Shown piece by piece: positions 30,301 through 41,402 of a DNA stretch of 64,000 nt. Both the position numbers and the translations under genes were made by a program. Location: the NCBI GenBank assembly GCA_905221605.1, contig CAJNDS010002679.1, positions 677,501-741,500 of the forward strand, written 5' to 3'. Position 1 is the stretch's first letter. Each line of letters begins with the position of its first letter. The notes under the pieces are model-generated. The model did not search any database, was not told the DNA's origin, and saw nothing but the letters and a program-made list of their open reading frames with translations. This DNA comes from Symbiodinium natans. Its lineage: Eukaryota; Sar; Dinophyceae; Suessiales; Symbiodiniaceae.

Positions 30301-32195
30301 TCGGCTCTCCGGTGAGTCCTAGAGATTTTCAGACACCTGGCTTTCGCGTTCGGCAGCAAACTTGGGGAGTTTCGATGGAGCCCAGGGCAGTGCTGACTTT
30401 ACGGGTTTAGGGTTTAGGGTTTTAGGGTTTAGGGCTTAAGGCATAGGGTTTAGGGTTTAGGGTTTAGGGTTTAGGGTTTAGGGTTTAGGGTTTAGGGTTT
30501 AGGTCAGGTATTCGGGGTTCTGGGGTTTGGAGTGTAGGAGGGACAAGGGTTTAGGGTTTAGGGTTTAGGGCTTACGGGATTTTCGGCTGTGGTCAGAGAG
30601 TTCCGGATGAACATGCCCGACCTAGAAGCCCCCTGAAGACCCTAAACTTAAACCATCCGAGGGCTTCGGTCTGAATGGTTGGGGCTCAGATGGCACAAGA
30701 TACAGGCCGATTCAGCAGAAGCCCTACTAGCCCTAAACCCTGAACCCTAAACCCTAAACCCTAAGCCCTAAACCCTAAACCCTAAACCTTACGGGGTCGC
30801 GTCGTCCTGTCAGGGACGACGAGGAGTTGCTGCTCGCCGAGTGGAAGCGGCGATGGCACGACCAGGCACCGCAGACCTGCGCAGCAGTCCTAAAGAACCA
30901 AAGGATTCCTCCACCCTATGTAAGCCATAAGGGGAGGTTTAGGGTTTAGGTTTAGGGTAAAACCACCAACCCCTAAACCCTAAACCCTAAACTCTAAAAA
31001 GCCGAGCCCCCCCCCCCCCCCCCCCCCCCGCAATCCCTAAACCCTAAATTGGCCCTAAACCCTTAACATCCCTTAACCCTAAAGCCTATACCTGAACCCT
31101 GAATTATAGCCTCCCTCGAGTCTGTCTGTTGGATGCCGATGCTGGCGACTGTCAGCCTGTAGATCGTTTAGGGTTTAAGGTTTAGAGGGTTTAGGGTTTA
31201 AGTAGGCTTATAGTGCTCGGGAGGTGAGGTTTTCTAGGTTTAGGCGTTTAGGGTTCTCGGTTGGGATGTTCCCCGTTATACTAACAGTCCTTAATAGGGA
31301 CTATAATACCCTAAACCCTAAACCATAATCCCTATTTAAGGATTGTTAGTATAAGGGGGAACATCCCAAGCTCTGAGGCTTCATTTGAGCCCTGGGCCCC
31401 CTACATCCCATCTCGACCCGAGCCTTCTGGGAGGAACGTGCAGACCGGCGGCAGAGCGCGGCTGCTTCAGAAGGTCCAGGGTTTAGGGTTTAGGGTTTAG
31501 GGTTCAGAAGGTCCGCGTGCCCCTGTTTCATAGGGACTCTACCTGTGGACCCCTTTATTTCAGGTTTTACTTGGGAATTTCATCCCTTCATCCCCTGACT
31601 GTTATGTCAGGCTCATAAGGCTTAAGGCTTAGGGGGTTCAGGGTTTAGGGGTACGGGTAGGGGCTTCTAGGGTTTACAGGGCTTTGTTGGCGGGCGACTT
31701 TTCACGTACATCCACGTGTCTTCACACGCTTTCTTGCATATCCTTCAAATGGCTACCCCGCAAGCCCCTAAAGCCTAAAACCTACAACCAAATAGTGTCG
31801 GGTTTGTGGTTCGTGCAAAAGTTGGCGCTTCAGGGTTGACAGTTCGAGTCTGGGTAGGCTTAAGCTGGGGGTGTACGGGGTTGTCGGCGTTAGGATATTG
31901 GGGTAGCCCACACACCACCCCCCCACCCCCCCCCCCTGCCCCACGCCCCCCAAACCCCAAACCCCTAAACCCCCAAACCCCAAACCCTAAACCCCAAGCC
32001 CCAAACCCAAAACCCTAAATGCTAATCCCGAAGCCCCAAACCCAAGCCTTAAACCCATGAAACCCCTGACACCTTGAAGCTCACGTGAAGGTGAGCAGTC
32101 CTGGTGTCGCACGCCCTCCTTTGGAGAGGCCTCCAGACCTGGAAGGGTTGACCTCATTCGGGCTTTTCTGGGACGCTTGTCAATCCGGAACATGA
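27315..32195 (+). CDS. tentative exon series, unknown gene(s)
   Basis: Open + strand segments, most following AG, between telomere-type arrays: about 27315-27427 (STIDTWGASLLHASSAQAES), 28043-28099 (ELIEELMFEDQEVRRLPPQ), 28251-28317 (RLRARFFAECRRDDASS), about 28408-28490 (VLIVCLEALAMPFLQRLREG), about 28632-28735 (LHPRLRFSEELRYLPAEAPG), 29419-29527 (LEEAPSSGEELREPP), 30814-30880 (DDEELLLAEWKRRWHDQAP), about 31432-31476 (ERADRRQSAAASE), 32091-32195 (LEGLTSFGLFWDACQSGT then TGA). The charged, G/C-ending composition matches the secure exons nearby. I recognise no family; phases were not proven. Confidence 0.38.
27424..27505. repeat. CCCTAAA array
   Basis: About eleven heptamers. A second array lies at 27608-27699. 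Confidence 0.94.
27900..27975. repeat. CCCTATAAA-type array
   Basis: Repeats of AAACCCTATA / AAACCCCATA, a 9-10 bp telomere-like variant. Confidence 0.8.
28960..29066. repeat. TTTAAGGG octamer array
   Basis: About a dozen units of TTTAAGGG with TCTAAGGG and TTTAAAGGG variants. A second octamer array of the same word is at 29990-30080. Confidence 0.9.
29990..30092. repeat. TTTAAGGG octamer array
   Basis: Ten or more units of TTTAAGGG, ending in TTTAGGG and TGTAGGG forms. Confidence 0.92.
31005..31029. repeat. poly-C run
   Basis: An uninterrupted C run of about 20 or more. Similar mononucleotide runs are the C run near 45222-45249, the G run near 49080-49099 and the G run near 39859-39877. 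Confidence 0.9.
31261..31369. mobile_element. family A inverted-repeat element with CCCTAAA units in its loop
   Basis: Arms TTGGGATGTTCCCCGTTATA and ATAAGGGGGAACATCCCAA, with inner arms ACTAACAGTCCTTAATAGGG and CCCTATTTAAGGATTGTTAG. Two CCCTAAA units sit at the centre (about 31310-31324): an early stage of repeat invasion compared with the copy at 4679. Confidence 0.85.
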
Positions 32196-32713
32196 TTACA
32201 GAGCCCAGAACCTCAAACCCCCTCCTTACGCAACCCTAAACCCTAAACCCTAAACCCTAAACCCTAAACCCTAAACCCTAAACCCGAGGGCCCTCAAGCA
32301 CCCCTAAGCCCTCTCAAGCCCCCAAGAGAGAAGGGTTTCTCTGCTCGTTCGACATGGGTGTAGACTGCGCCATGCCAGACCAAGAGGAGACGTCCCGATA
32401 TGCAAAAACGACCTTGGTATATCTGTCTGTCAAGAAATTTGCAAATATTTGTGTATGTGTATGCTTGTATACACAAAGCTTTTTGTTATGATGTACATGT
32501 GCACATGGATTTAGCTGTCTATGCCAAATTGTATACTACCCGAACTAAACCTATTCCAATTCACCCGGTCAGTCGGTTGTTCAGTTTGGCCTCTTGTTTT
32601 GCCGTCTTTTGCCACCTTCTGTTAAGCCCTTGCCCGCACACCCGAAACCCCAAACCCCAAACCCCAAACCCTACACCCTAGCCCTAAACCCTAAACCCTG
32701 AACCCTGAAGCAG

Positions 32714-35700
32714 GCGGGTGCCTCTGTGTCCTCCCCGCAAGCCATCGGAACCAGCGACGTGTCCTCCGACGAGGCAGGCTCCTCCCTAAACCATGTACAC
32801 CCAAAGCTTTGGGTTGAAAGTTGCAGGGTTTAGGGTTTAGGGTATAGGGTTTGGGGTTTAGGGTTTGGGGTTTAGGGTTTAGGGTTTAGGGGTTAGGGTT
32901 TAGGGTTTAGGGGTTAGGGTTTAGGGTTTAGGGTTTAGGGTTTAGGGTCTAGGGTTTAGGCTTCAGGGTTTAGGGTTTAGGGTTTAAGTCTACACTAAAG
33001 GTCTGCAGCTTAGCTGCTTTCTGGGTACCACGGAATAGAATGGCGGGGCCCTTCGCAGCAAACCCTGAACTCTTAAACCCTAAACACCTCAACACCCCAA
33101 GCTCCTAGTTACACCCGAAAGCCCTCAGCCCATCAGTACAACCCTGGACCCTAAAACCCCTTAAGCTGCCCTAAAACCCTGAAACCCTCAAACCCCTCAA
33201 GCCTACACCCCTTGATCCCAACAGCTCTAAACCCCTAAACCCCCTAAACCCCCTAAACCCCCTGAACCCCCTAAACCCCCTAAACCCCCTAAACCCCCTA
33301 AACCCCCTAAACCCCCTAAACCCTACCCTAAACCCTAGCCTCAGGCCGAGGAGTTCGAGGCCGAAGTTCGCTTGATCGCGCAGGGCTGCGGCGGCTCGTC
33401 CGTGTTGTGGATGTTCCACCTTATAAGGGTATAGGGTTAAGGGTTTAGGGTTTAGGGTTTAGGGTTTAGGGTTTAGATTATAGTACCCCCTATTAGAAGG
33501 ACTGTTAGGATAAGGAGGAACATTCCCAATGGTTGGGGTTTATAAGGGCTTTGGGGGTTGAGGGTGCAGGCGTTTAAGGGTCTAGGGTACAGGGTTTAGG
33601 GTTTAGGGGTTCAGGGTTTGGGGAGGCAATTACGGAAGGGTTGAAGGGTTCAAGGGTTAGAAGGGCTGAAGGCTCAAGGGCTCAGGGTTTAGGGAAAAGG
33701 CGTAGTCAAGATCCCCCAGTTGTTTGTATTCGAACATTCTGCCCACGCTGTCGGGCAGGAGGATCTTGCAGGGCATAGCCACAACAAGAACTATTCCTTT
33801 GTGGGCGTTGCGAAGAACCCTGGGGCCAACTAAAGTGTCTAGTGCTGGAAGGGCAAAACCCCTTTATGCGTCAGCAATGCTGTGGGCAAACCCTGAACCA
33901 CCCAAAAGCCCTTGCGGAACCACGCGTTGGAGAGCCTCACAAAGCACATGGTGGCCGTTCTAAACCCGTGTCCCCTGTAAGGATTTAGAGTTTAAAGTTT
34001 AGGGTTGAGGGTTGAGAGCCCCGTAGAATGCTTCTTCATTGGAACCTATAGATCCGGGAGGATCATTTGCAGAACTCGTTTCCTGGAAAGGGTCCCTAAA
34101 CCCTAAACCCTAAACCTTAAACCCTAAACCCTAAACCCTAAACCCTAAACCCTAAACCCTAAACCCTGAACCTGCCGAGGCTTCGTGGAGGACGGCTCGC
34201 AGGAGCTCTTCCAAGCACGTGCCGAAACCCAGGTGCGGAGGGGGGAAGGGAGTGCCGGGATGCCATGAAGGGCCTTAGGGTTCAGGGTTTAGGGTTTAGG
34301 GTTCAGGGTTGTAGGGTTGTAGGGTTGTAGGGTTGTAGGGTTGTAGGGTTGTAGGGTTGTAGGGTTGTAGGGTTGTAGGGTTGTAGGGTTGTAGGGTTGT
34401 AGGGTTGTAGGGTTGTAGGGTTATGCGTTGCATGGTCTGTAGGGAATGGTGGGAGTTTTTGGTGCAGGGGGTTTCCTAAGGTTGGGCTCTAACGGTTGGG
34501 TTTTAGTGTACGTATGCATGCGCCTCTAAGAGAACCCCTGTAAAAAAGCAGCAGGGGCGAATCTCCAACGTGGCTATTTTAGTGATTTTTGATGTTCGGT
34601 CTTTTGGGAGGTGTTAGGCTGTGGGTTGCGTATGAGCACATTGGAACCATGCGTAGCAAGTTTTGCTGTTGGAATTTCAGAGGCAGCCAACACAACCTCA
34701 CAGGGTTTAGGGTTTAGGGATTGGGTTTAGGGTTTAGAGTCTTGGGTTTAGGGTTTAGGGTTTAGGGTTTAGGCTTTAGGGTTTAGGGCTATAGCGAAGA
34801 AGCCGTGCGAGACTGGCCAGGTGACACCTGCCAAGCATCGGGTGACCGTGGAGGAGTCACGAGGCCCTGGGCTACCCATCCACAAAGCCGGAACCCTCCC
34901 GCCAAAAGAAACCCTAAACGGTAGGGTTTAGGGTTTAGGGTTTAGGGTTTACGGTTTTGGGTGAAACCCCCCAAGAGACCCTAAACGGTACCTCCAGCAA
35001 CCGAATCCAGGCGCCTCACTAATTTTCAATAGGGTTAGGGGGAAGGGGGGGGGTTATGTTGCGTAGGGGCCATGAGCGAATGCTATTTGTAATTATTCCG
35101 ACCCCTGCATGAGATGCTTCCGTGAATAAGCAGGAAATGTAGCTCACCTACATCCAGGGCTTCATCAGTTCACCTTCCGCCCCCCAGTCGGCCGGAGATT
35201 CAATCCTGAACACGAAGCCCTGGGGTTAAAGATCTAAAGTTCTAGGGTTTCAGGGTTAAACAAACATCTTGTTCAAGGTCTTATGGCTTTTAGTGCTATA
35301 GGGTGTAGGATTTAAAGGCTTGCGGGTTTAGGGTTTCGGGACCATCAACCCCCTACAGCAACAGAAATTCCTTGCTGCGCCCATGGCGTCGCTATCCATT
35401 GAGGAAGCCCCTGATCCCTAGGAGGTCCTTTAAGGACTGCTAGTACCAGGGGAAACATCCCAACTTTCAAGATTTCGGGTTTTGGCGGTTTTGGGGCTTT
35501 GGGGGTTGAATTCGGGTTGGGGGCTTCGGAGCCTCAAAAGCCACAGTTTGCCGAAGACCCGAGCTGAGGGCCTAGGGTTCAGAATGACTGCCTATGGTCC
35601 CCTGAGCCCTACAAACCCAAAGGCCCTAGCGCACAAAAGGGTCTAGACCTTCTAAACTAACCTTTAAACTAAGCGCCCTAACCTGAGCTATATATATATA

Positions 35701-36003
35701 TATATATATCCTAAAACCCTAACACCCAAAAGATTCTAGACCCTCGAAACAAGAAGACCTAGGCGCCAAGACAAATGAACGGGCCAACTGGTGAGCCTCG
35801 ATTCGCAGGTGGCAGTCCAGTTCGCCAGTAGCCGAGATACCTTCCCAGGGCTTAGGGTTTAGGGTTTAGGGTTGGGGTTTAGGTTTAGGGTTTAGGGTCC
35901 AGGGTTTACGGTTTAAGGTTTAGGGTGTGGTGTTTAGGGTTTCGGGTTTAGGGTTTAGGGTTTCGGGGCTTAGGGTTCACCTGGACCCGGAAAGGATCCG
36001 CCA
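32714..36003 (+). CDS. tentative exon series, unknown gene(s)
   Basis: Segments: 32714-32773 (AGASVSSPQAIGTSDVSSDE) joining in phase to 33345-about 33415 (AEEFEAEVRLIAQGCGGSS), with GC at the donor and GC at the next exon start; about 33763-33962 (ILQGIATTRTIPLWALRR, open for about 65 codons to TAA); about 34179-34231 (FVEDGSQELFQARAETQ, GT donor); about 34791-34900 (KKPCETGQVTPAKHRVTVEE); about 35361-35420 (QQKFLAAPMASLSIEEAPDP); 35811-35850 (VAVQFASSRDTF); about 35960-36003. No family recognised. The last segment could be the upstream exon of the PPR gene (its donor GTAG matches the exon start GTAC at 36716). Confidence 0.36.
32825..32990. repeat. TTTAGGG array, mixed
   Basis: TTTAGGG with GTTAGGG and TTTGGGG variants, about 20 units. 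Confidence 0.93.
33235..33325. repeat. CCCCCTAAA nonamer array
   Basis: About nine copies of the nonamer, one with CCCCCTGAA. In the minus frame it reads GFRGFR, an artefact. Confidence 0.93.
33475..33529. mobile_element. family A right half only
   Basis: TAGTACCCCCTATTAGAAGG, ACTGTTAGGATAAGGAGGAA and CATTCCCAA match the right arm of family A. The left arm is replaced by a TTTAGGG array (33436-33474). Confidence 0.65.
34300..34422. repeat. TTGTAGGG octamer array
   Basis: About 15 near-identical copies of TTGTAGGG, a telomere-like variant found only here in the window. Confidence 0.95.
35424..35463. mobile_element. family A right half only
   Basis: TTTAAGGACTGCTAGTACCA followed by GGGGAAACATCCCAA matches the right arm of family A. 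Confidence 0.55.
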
Positions 36004-36715
36004 GGTAGGGTTTTGGCGGCTCAGGGGCGTTGAGGAGTTGTGGAACAGGCTTTGGCACCCCCCGATAACTTCCCCTGAGGTTGAACTCTTGCTCATTCAT
36101 TCTATCCTAAGTCCTCATGCCTGAACCTTGAAAGGCAGTTTCTAGATTTGATAGCTCGTTGCTAGGTGCCTTGGCAACTGCTGGCACATGACAGGGAGCG
36201 AGGATATACATATGATGTTGTTGTTATTGAGTTCGGATTGTGTGGAATTCGTCCCCCTGACCCTTTGAACCCCAAATCAGCGATCAAGAAGCCCAAACCT
36301 TTCATAGGGCTCAGGGTTTATGATCTGCACCCTAAACCCTAGACCCGAAAGCCTACTCAAGGTTCAGAAGGCAGGGTTGGAAAAAGCCCCAAAGTTTTGT
36401 CTTCATCCAGGCTAGTACTCAGGTCTAGGAACCCTACATCCCCTAAAACACCCTAGGCCTTGCTGGTTCTTGGACTTCGGAACACAGGGTCCCTAAAGAA
36501 TGCCTCAGAGTTGTTTATGTGTGGGTATAGGGCACCTGAGGGCCGAAACCCAGACTAAGAAGTAGTAAGAAGCTCTGCTTTCGGCACTGCTCGAGGCAGG
36601 TAGGTCTGCGCCTTGCTGCTTAGGGGCATCGCCTCTTGGCAGAGGAATTTGTAGCTTGCATGGGCCATGAGCTATGTATGACAAGCCTGCGGGGGATGCG
36701 GCAAGGTACATCATT

Positions 36716-39700
36716 GAATGGAACAAGGTCATGGATAGGTGCAAGAAGGCTGGCTCCTGGCATGCGGCGCTGGGACTCTGCGAAGAAGCCCCGCGGATTC
36801 GTCTTGGAACTCGCTTCCGCAGTTTTAAGGGGTTTAGGCTTTAGGGTTTAGGGTTTCGGGTTTCGGGTTTGGGGTTTAGGGTTTAGGGGCTCATGGCTCT
36901 TGTTGACCAGCCGTAACCTTAGCCATGTCTCGACCGACCTTGCGACTGGATCAAATTTAATGCAGTTTAAAGATCTGGGCTACCAAAATGTTCCCTAGGC
37001 CTTTTTTAGGGAGAAAAGGGGCACCCTTAAAGGTACGCGTATAGAGGTGACATAAAACCCTGGACGATACAGGCACCCCCCTCAGACTCCTCAGGTTTGC
37101 CAACGCCAGCTGCAGCCAACCATTGTCACCTACGGCACGGCCGCCAGCTCCTGTGAGAAGGGCTCTCAGTGGCGCTATGCACGGCACTTGCTGCGCCTTG
37201 GATGATCTTGGCAGCCGGTTAGGGTTTAGAGTGTGGGGTTTAGGGTTTAGGGTTACCTTATCCTTAGATTACATGGAATAGTGGCCTTCTATTTTAGGAC
37301 TATATGATGTGTTCTGTGAGGTTGCAGGTGTATGTCAAGACATCGGCATGTACAGCATCATTGCTACTTAGTGCATTTTACTCTTCACCGCCCGGCAGAG
37401 CTGAAGCATCTGTTATTGTAAACCTGGTACATCAATGGCAATAGACCAGGTCTTGTGCCAAATCGGAGGTCCTTTTACCCTAAACCCTAAACCCTAAACC
37501 CTAAACCCTAAACCCTAAACCCTAAACCCTAAACCCTAAACCCTAAACCCTAAACCCTAAACCCTATTTGTCGCCCTCGAAGCGCTTTCCCCTCACACGC
37601 CGACTCCATTGCAAGTAACAGTGTAAAGTGCCTGCGCGCTCGATCATGCCATGCACCTAAACCCTAAACCCTAAACCCTAAACCCTAAACCCTAAACATC
37701 ACGGCGGACCAGACAGTTGGGGACCGACCTTCGGCTCGTTGTTTCATGACTAGCCTTTGTAAACCTTTAACGTGTCGGCCTAGAGTTCCCAAGCTTATGT
37801 AAACAAATAGCTGCAGGATGGCTCCGTAGATGAAGGTTTAGGGTTTAGGGTTTAGGGTTTAGGGTTTAGGGTTTAGGGTTTAGGGTTTAGGGTTTAGGGT
37901 TTAGGGTTTAGGGTTTAGGGTTTAGGGTTTAGGGTTTAGGCGCAAGACAGCTTATGTGTAATATAGGGGTCGTAATACGACTACTCAGAATCTTCCCTTG
38001 TGGTCCCTCTGTAATTCTGCAGGCCCCTATAGTAAGGGTACAGATATGCCCAGGTGCAAGGCCGTGCGTGCAGAGTTGCCGGCTGACGCCGTCACCTGGA
38101 ATCCAGACTGCAATCTTGGTTGGCTACGTAAACCCTAAACCCTAAACCCTAACCCTAAACCCTAAACCCTAAACCCTAAACCCTAAACAAGGGACCACCG
38201 GTTTTCATTTGCAGGTGTTCTAAGAACTTGTGTGCTCAAGAACCTAGTGCCCAGAGTAGGCCCTTATTTCCTTTTTTTGGGGCTTAGGTTCCCTTAGAAG
38301 CAAATCCCTTTGAAGCAAAGAGGGTGCCCTTTTTATCTTTCCTAGGCTACTCTTGGGTCGAGGAATTCAGTCATCAGCAGCTGCGCGCGCTCCGCAGAAT
38401 GGCGGCAGGCGGCGCCGTTGTTGGCCCAGCTCCGGCTGCAGGTCCGGGGGACGATCCGGGAAGGGAAGGGAAGGGAAGGGAATCCCGTTTAGGGTTTAGG
38501 TTTTAGGGTTTAGGGAATCCCCAAAAAGCTATCCGCCAATCTTGGGCCATGGTTCTTCTGTCGAGTTCCAGAACGATTTCTAAACGAAGCAATCATGCAT
38601 TTATGCATGTGCCCAAGCACGCGATGTTTGGCACAGAGGTATTGCTTGAGTCTTAGTTAGACTAGCCCTAAACCCTAAACCCTAAACCCTAAACCCTGAA
38701 CCCTGAACCCTGAACCCTGAACCCTGAACCCTAAACCCTTCCTGGAGGGTGTGCAGCCAACAGCCATCACATTCAGCGCCGCCATCAACGCCCACGAAGC
38801 GTCGGGGCAGTGGGCTGTGGCCCTTCGCTACCTGGAGCCTAGGCTCTCTTTTTTTGCGTTTAGGGTTTTAGGGTTTAGGGTTTGAGGGTTTGAGGGTTTG
38901 AGGGTTTGAGGGTGGCGAGTGTACGAAGCCCTCTGCGCATCCGGTCTAGCCACGTGCAACCGGTGCGCCTTCCCTTCCCCCTTCGCGAACCCCTAGAGTT
39001 CAACAAGCCCTAAACCACCCTCATCACCCTGATCCTTAAGCCCTAAGCCCTAAGCCCCAAGCCCCAAACCCTAAACCCTAAACGCTAAACCCTAAACCCT
39101 AAACGCTAAACCCTAAACCCTGCCCTAAACCCTAAACCCTAAACCCTAAACCCTAAACCCTAAACCCTAAACCCTAAACCCTAAACCCTAAACCCTAAAC
39201 CCTCAGGAAGAAGCGGAGGGCCGGTCCTTGCTCCCCACCCTCATCACCCTGGGCGTGGCCATCAGCGCCTGTGCCAAGGGCGGCACCTGGCGGGCGGCGC
39301 TACAGCTGCAGGCGCCCGCTTTGGGGGTAGGGTTTAGGGTTTAGGGTTTAGGGTTTAGGGTTTTAGGGTTTTAGGGTTTTAGGGTTTTAGGGTTTTAGGG
39401 TTTTAGGGTTTTAGGGTTTTAGGGTTTTAGGGTTTTTGGGTTTTTGGGTTTTAGGGTTTTAAGGTTTTAGGGTTTTAGGGGTTTAGGGGTTTAGGGTTTA
39501 GGGTTAGGGTTGCTGCTTTTTCTCCTCCTGGCAAAAAAGGATACACAGAAACAGACGACTTCACCCCGAATGTTTTTGTATAAGACATTGGTGACAAAAA
39601 CCCTTCACCCCCAATCTTAAGGGGGGGTTCTCTGGTTTCAGATGTAAGTTGGTTGGGATGCTCCCTCCTTAAGAGGGATTATACTACCCCCTACTATCAC

Positions 39701-41366
39701 CCCTATTAAGGACTGTGAGTCTAAGGGGGGAACATCCCAACGCAGAACCCTGTGCTATAATCCCTATTAAGGAATGCTAGTAATAAGGCGGAACATCCCA
39801 AGATTTTGGTGTCAAACCCTAAACCCTCAACTCTCAACCCTAAACCCCAAACCGTGAAGGGGGGGGGGGGGGGGGGTGTCGTTTTTTCGGTTTTGGGATT
39901 GAGAGTTCAGGCCGCCTCTGGCTTGCAGCGGCTGCCACCATCTTCAGTCCCCTGGGTCCTTGTTGAGAAACTTTGCAGATGTGCCTTCGAATTCCCTGAG
40001 ATCTAAGAGAGGAGGACCCTAAACCCTGAAATAAGCCTAAACCCCATGATGCCTACACCCTAAAAATCTTAAACCAACCCTCAACCCTAAACCCGAAACC
40101 CGAAACCCTAAACCCTAAACCCTAAACCCTAAACCCTAAACCCTAACCCTAAACCTCCCAAAGGTCAGCTACAACTCGGCACTGGTGGCGTGCCAGCGTG
40201 CGGACGACTGGCCCAGGCACCTCCATCCTGTTTCTTTGGAGCTTCAGAGCTTATCGGGTTTAGGGTTTGGGGTCAGGGTTTGTAGGTTAAATTTAGAGTT
40301 TTTACTATCAGTTTTTGGGTTCGGGGTTTAGGGTTTGTGTTTTTAGGGGGTTAGGCTTTTCAGTGTTAAGGGATTGGAGGCATCCAGGGCAGGATGTTCT
40401 AGTTCGATCCAAAAATCCGGGTTCAGGCCCTTTTTCCCGTTTTTTGGTTCAAGGTTCCCCAAAAGAAGGGTGGCCTTATCTTTATATGGCTACTGGGCTA
40501 CCAAGCCTAGAGAAACCCTAAAACCCCAAACCCCAAACCCCAAACCCCAAACCCCAAACCCCAAACCCCAAACCCTAAACCCTAAATACCCTAACCCTAA
40601 AACCGAAACCTTGTACAGTTCAGCACCAGGGCCGTGGTCCTTCTGGCAGAGATGGCAGCCAACGTCGCTTTGCCCTGCGTCATCTCCTACAGCACCCAGG
40701 ACCCAGAGTAGAACCTTGTTCCTTTTTTCAGGGTTTTGGTTTTTCTTATACTCCTCTTCAAACCTCTTAAACCTCTTAAAACCCCTAAACCCTAAAGCCT
40801 AAACCCTAAACCCTAAACCCCGAACCCTAAACCCTAAACCCTAAACCCTGGGTCTAGGCACAGCGCTGGGCGCTTGCCAGCAGCCGGGCTGGTGGCAAGT
40901 GGCCTGCAGCCTGCTGCACGAAGCCCAGGGCAAAGGCCTGGGCATGAGTCTTGCTGGCTCTTAGTAGGGAAGGCACCTCATATCCCCCCTATAGACATAT
41001 ATACATCATTCATTCACCGCCTCTCTGAAGTGTTGGCTCCACGGGCGAGCGGAGGGTCCTTGCCCTGAGTAGAATTTGTAATGCTGGACTGGATTCCCCT
41101 TCCCTAGAATCCCAACAAAACGCGGCCATAAGGGAACTTGCAGGCATCCTTTGCAAACAGCATCATACTCTCTTCCTCTCTATGCATGTGTATACATAAT
41201 ATATATATATATATATATATACGTATATATATATGTATATGTACATATATTTTTGTTTAGATTTTTTTATTGATATATTTATATTTATACATATTGGTTT
41301 ATTTGTATACACATATATATATATATATACATATGTAGCAGAGAAATATGTACATATTTTCCATAT

Positions 41367-41402
<36 letters not shown>

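Noticed and set aside
33171-33419. Minus-strand ORF with GFRGFR repeats
   Set aside because: Direct reading of the CCCCCTAAA nonamer array; the exon at 33345 is on the + strand.
34300-34422. CRISPR-like array
   Set aside because: Units are contiguous 8-mers with no spacers; a simple telomere-like repeat in a eukaryotic genome.
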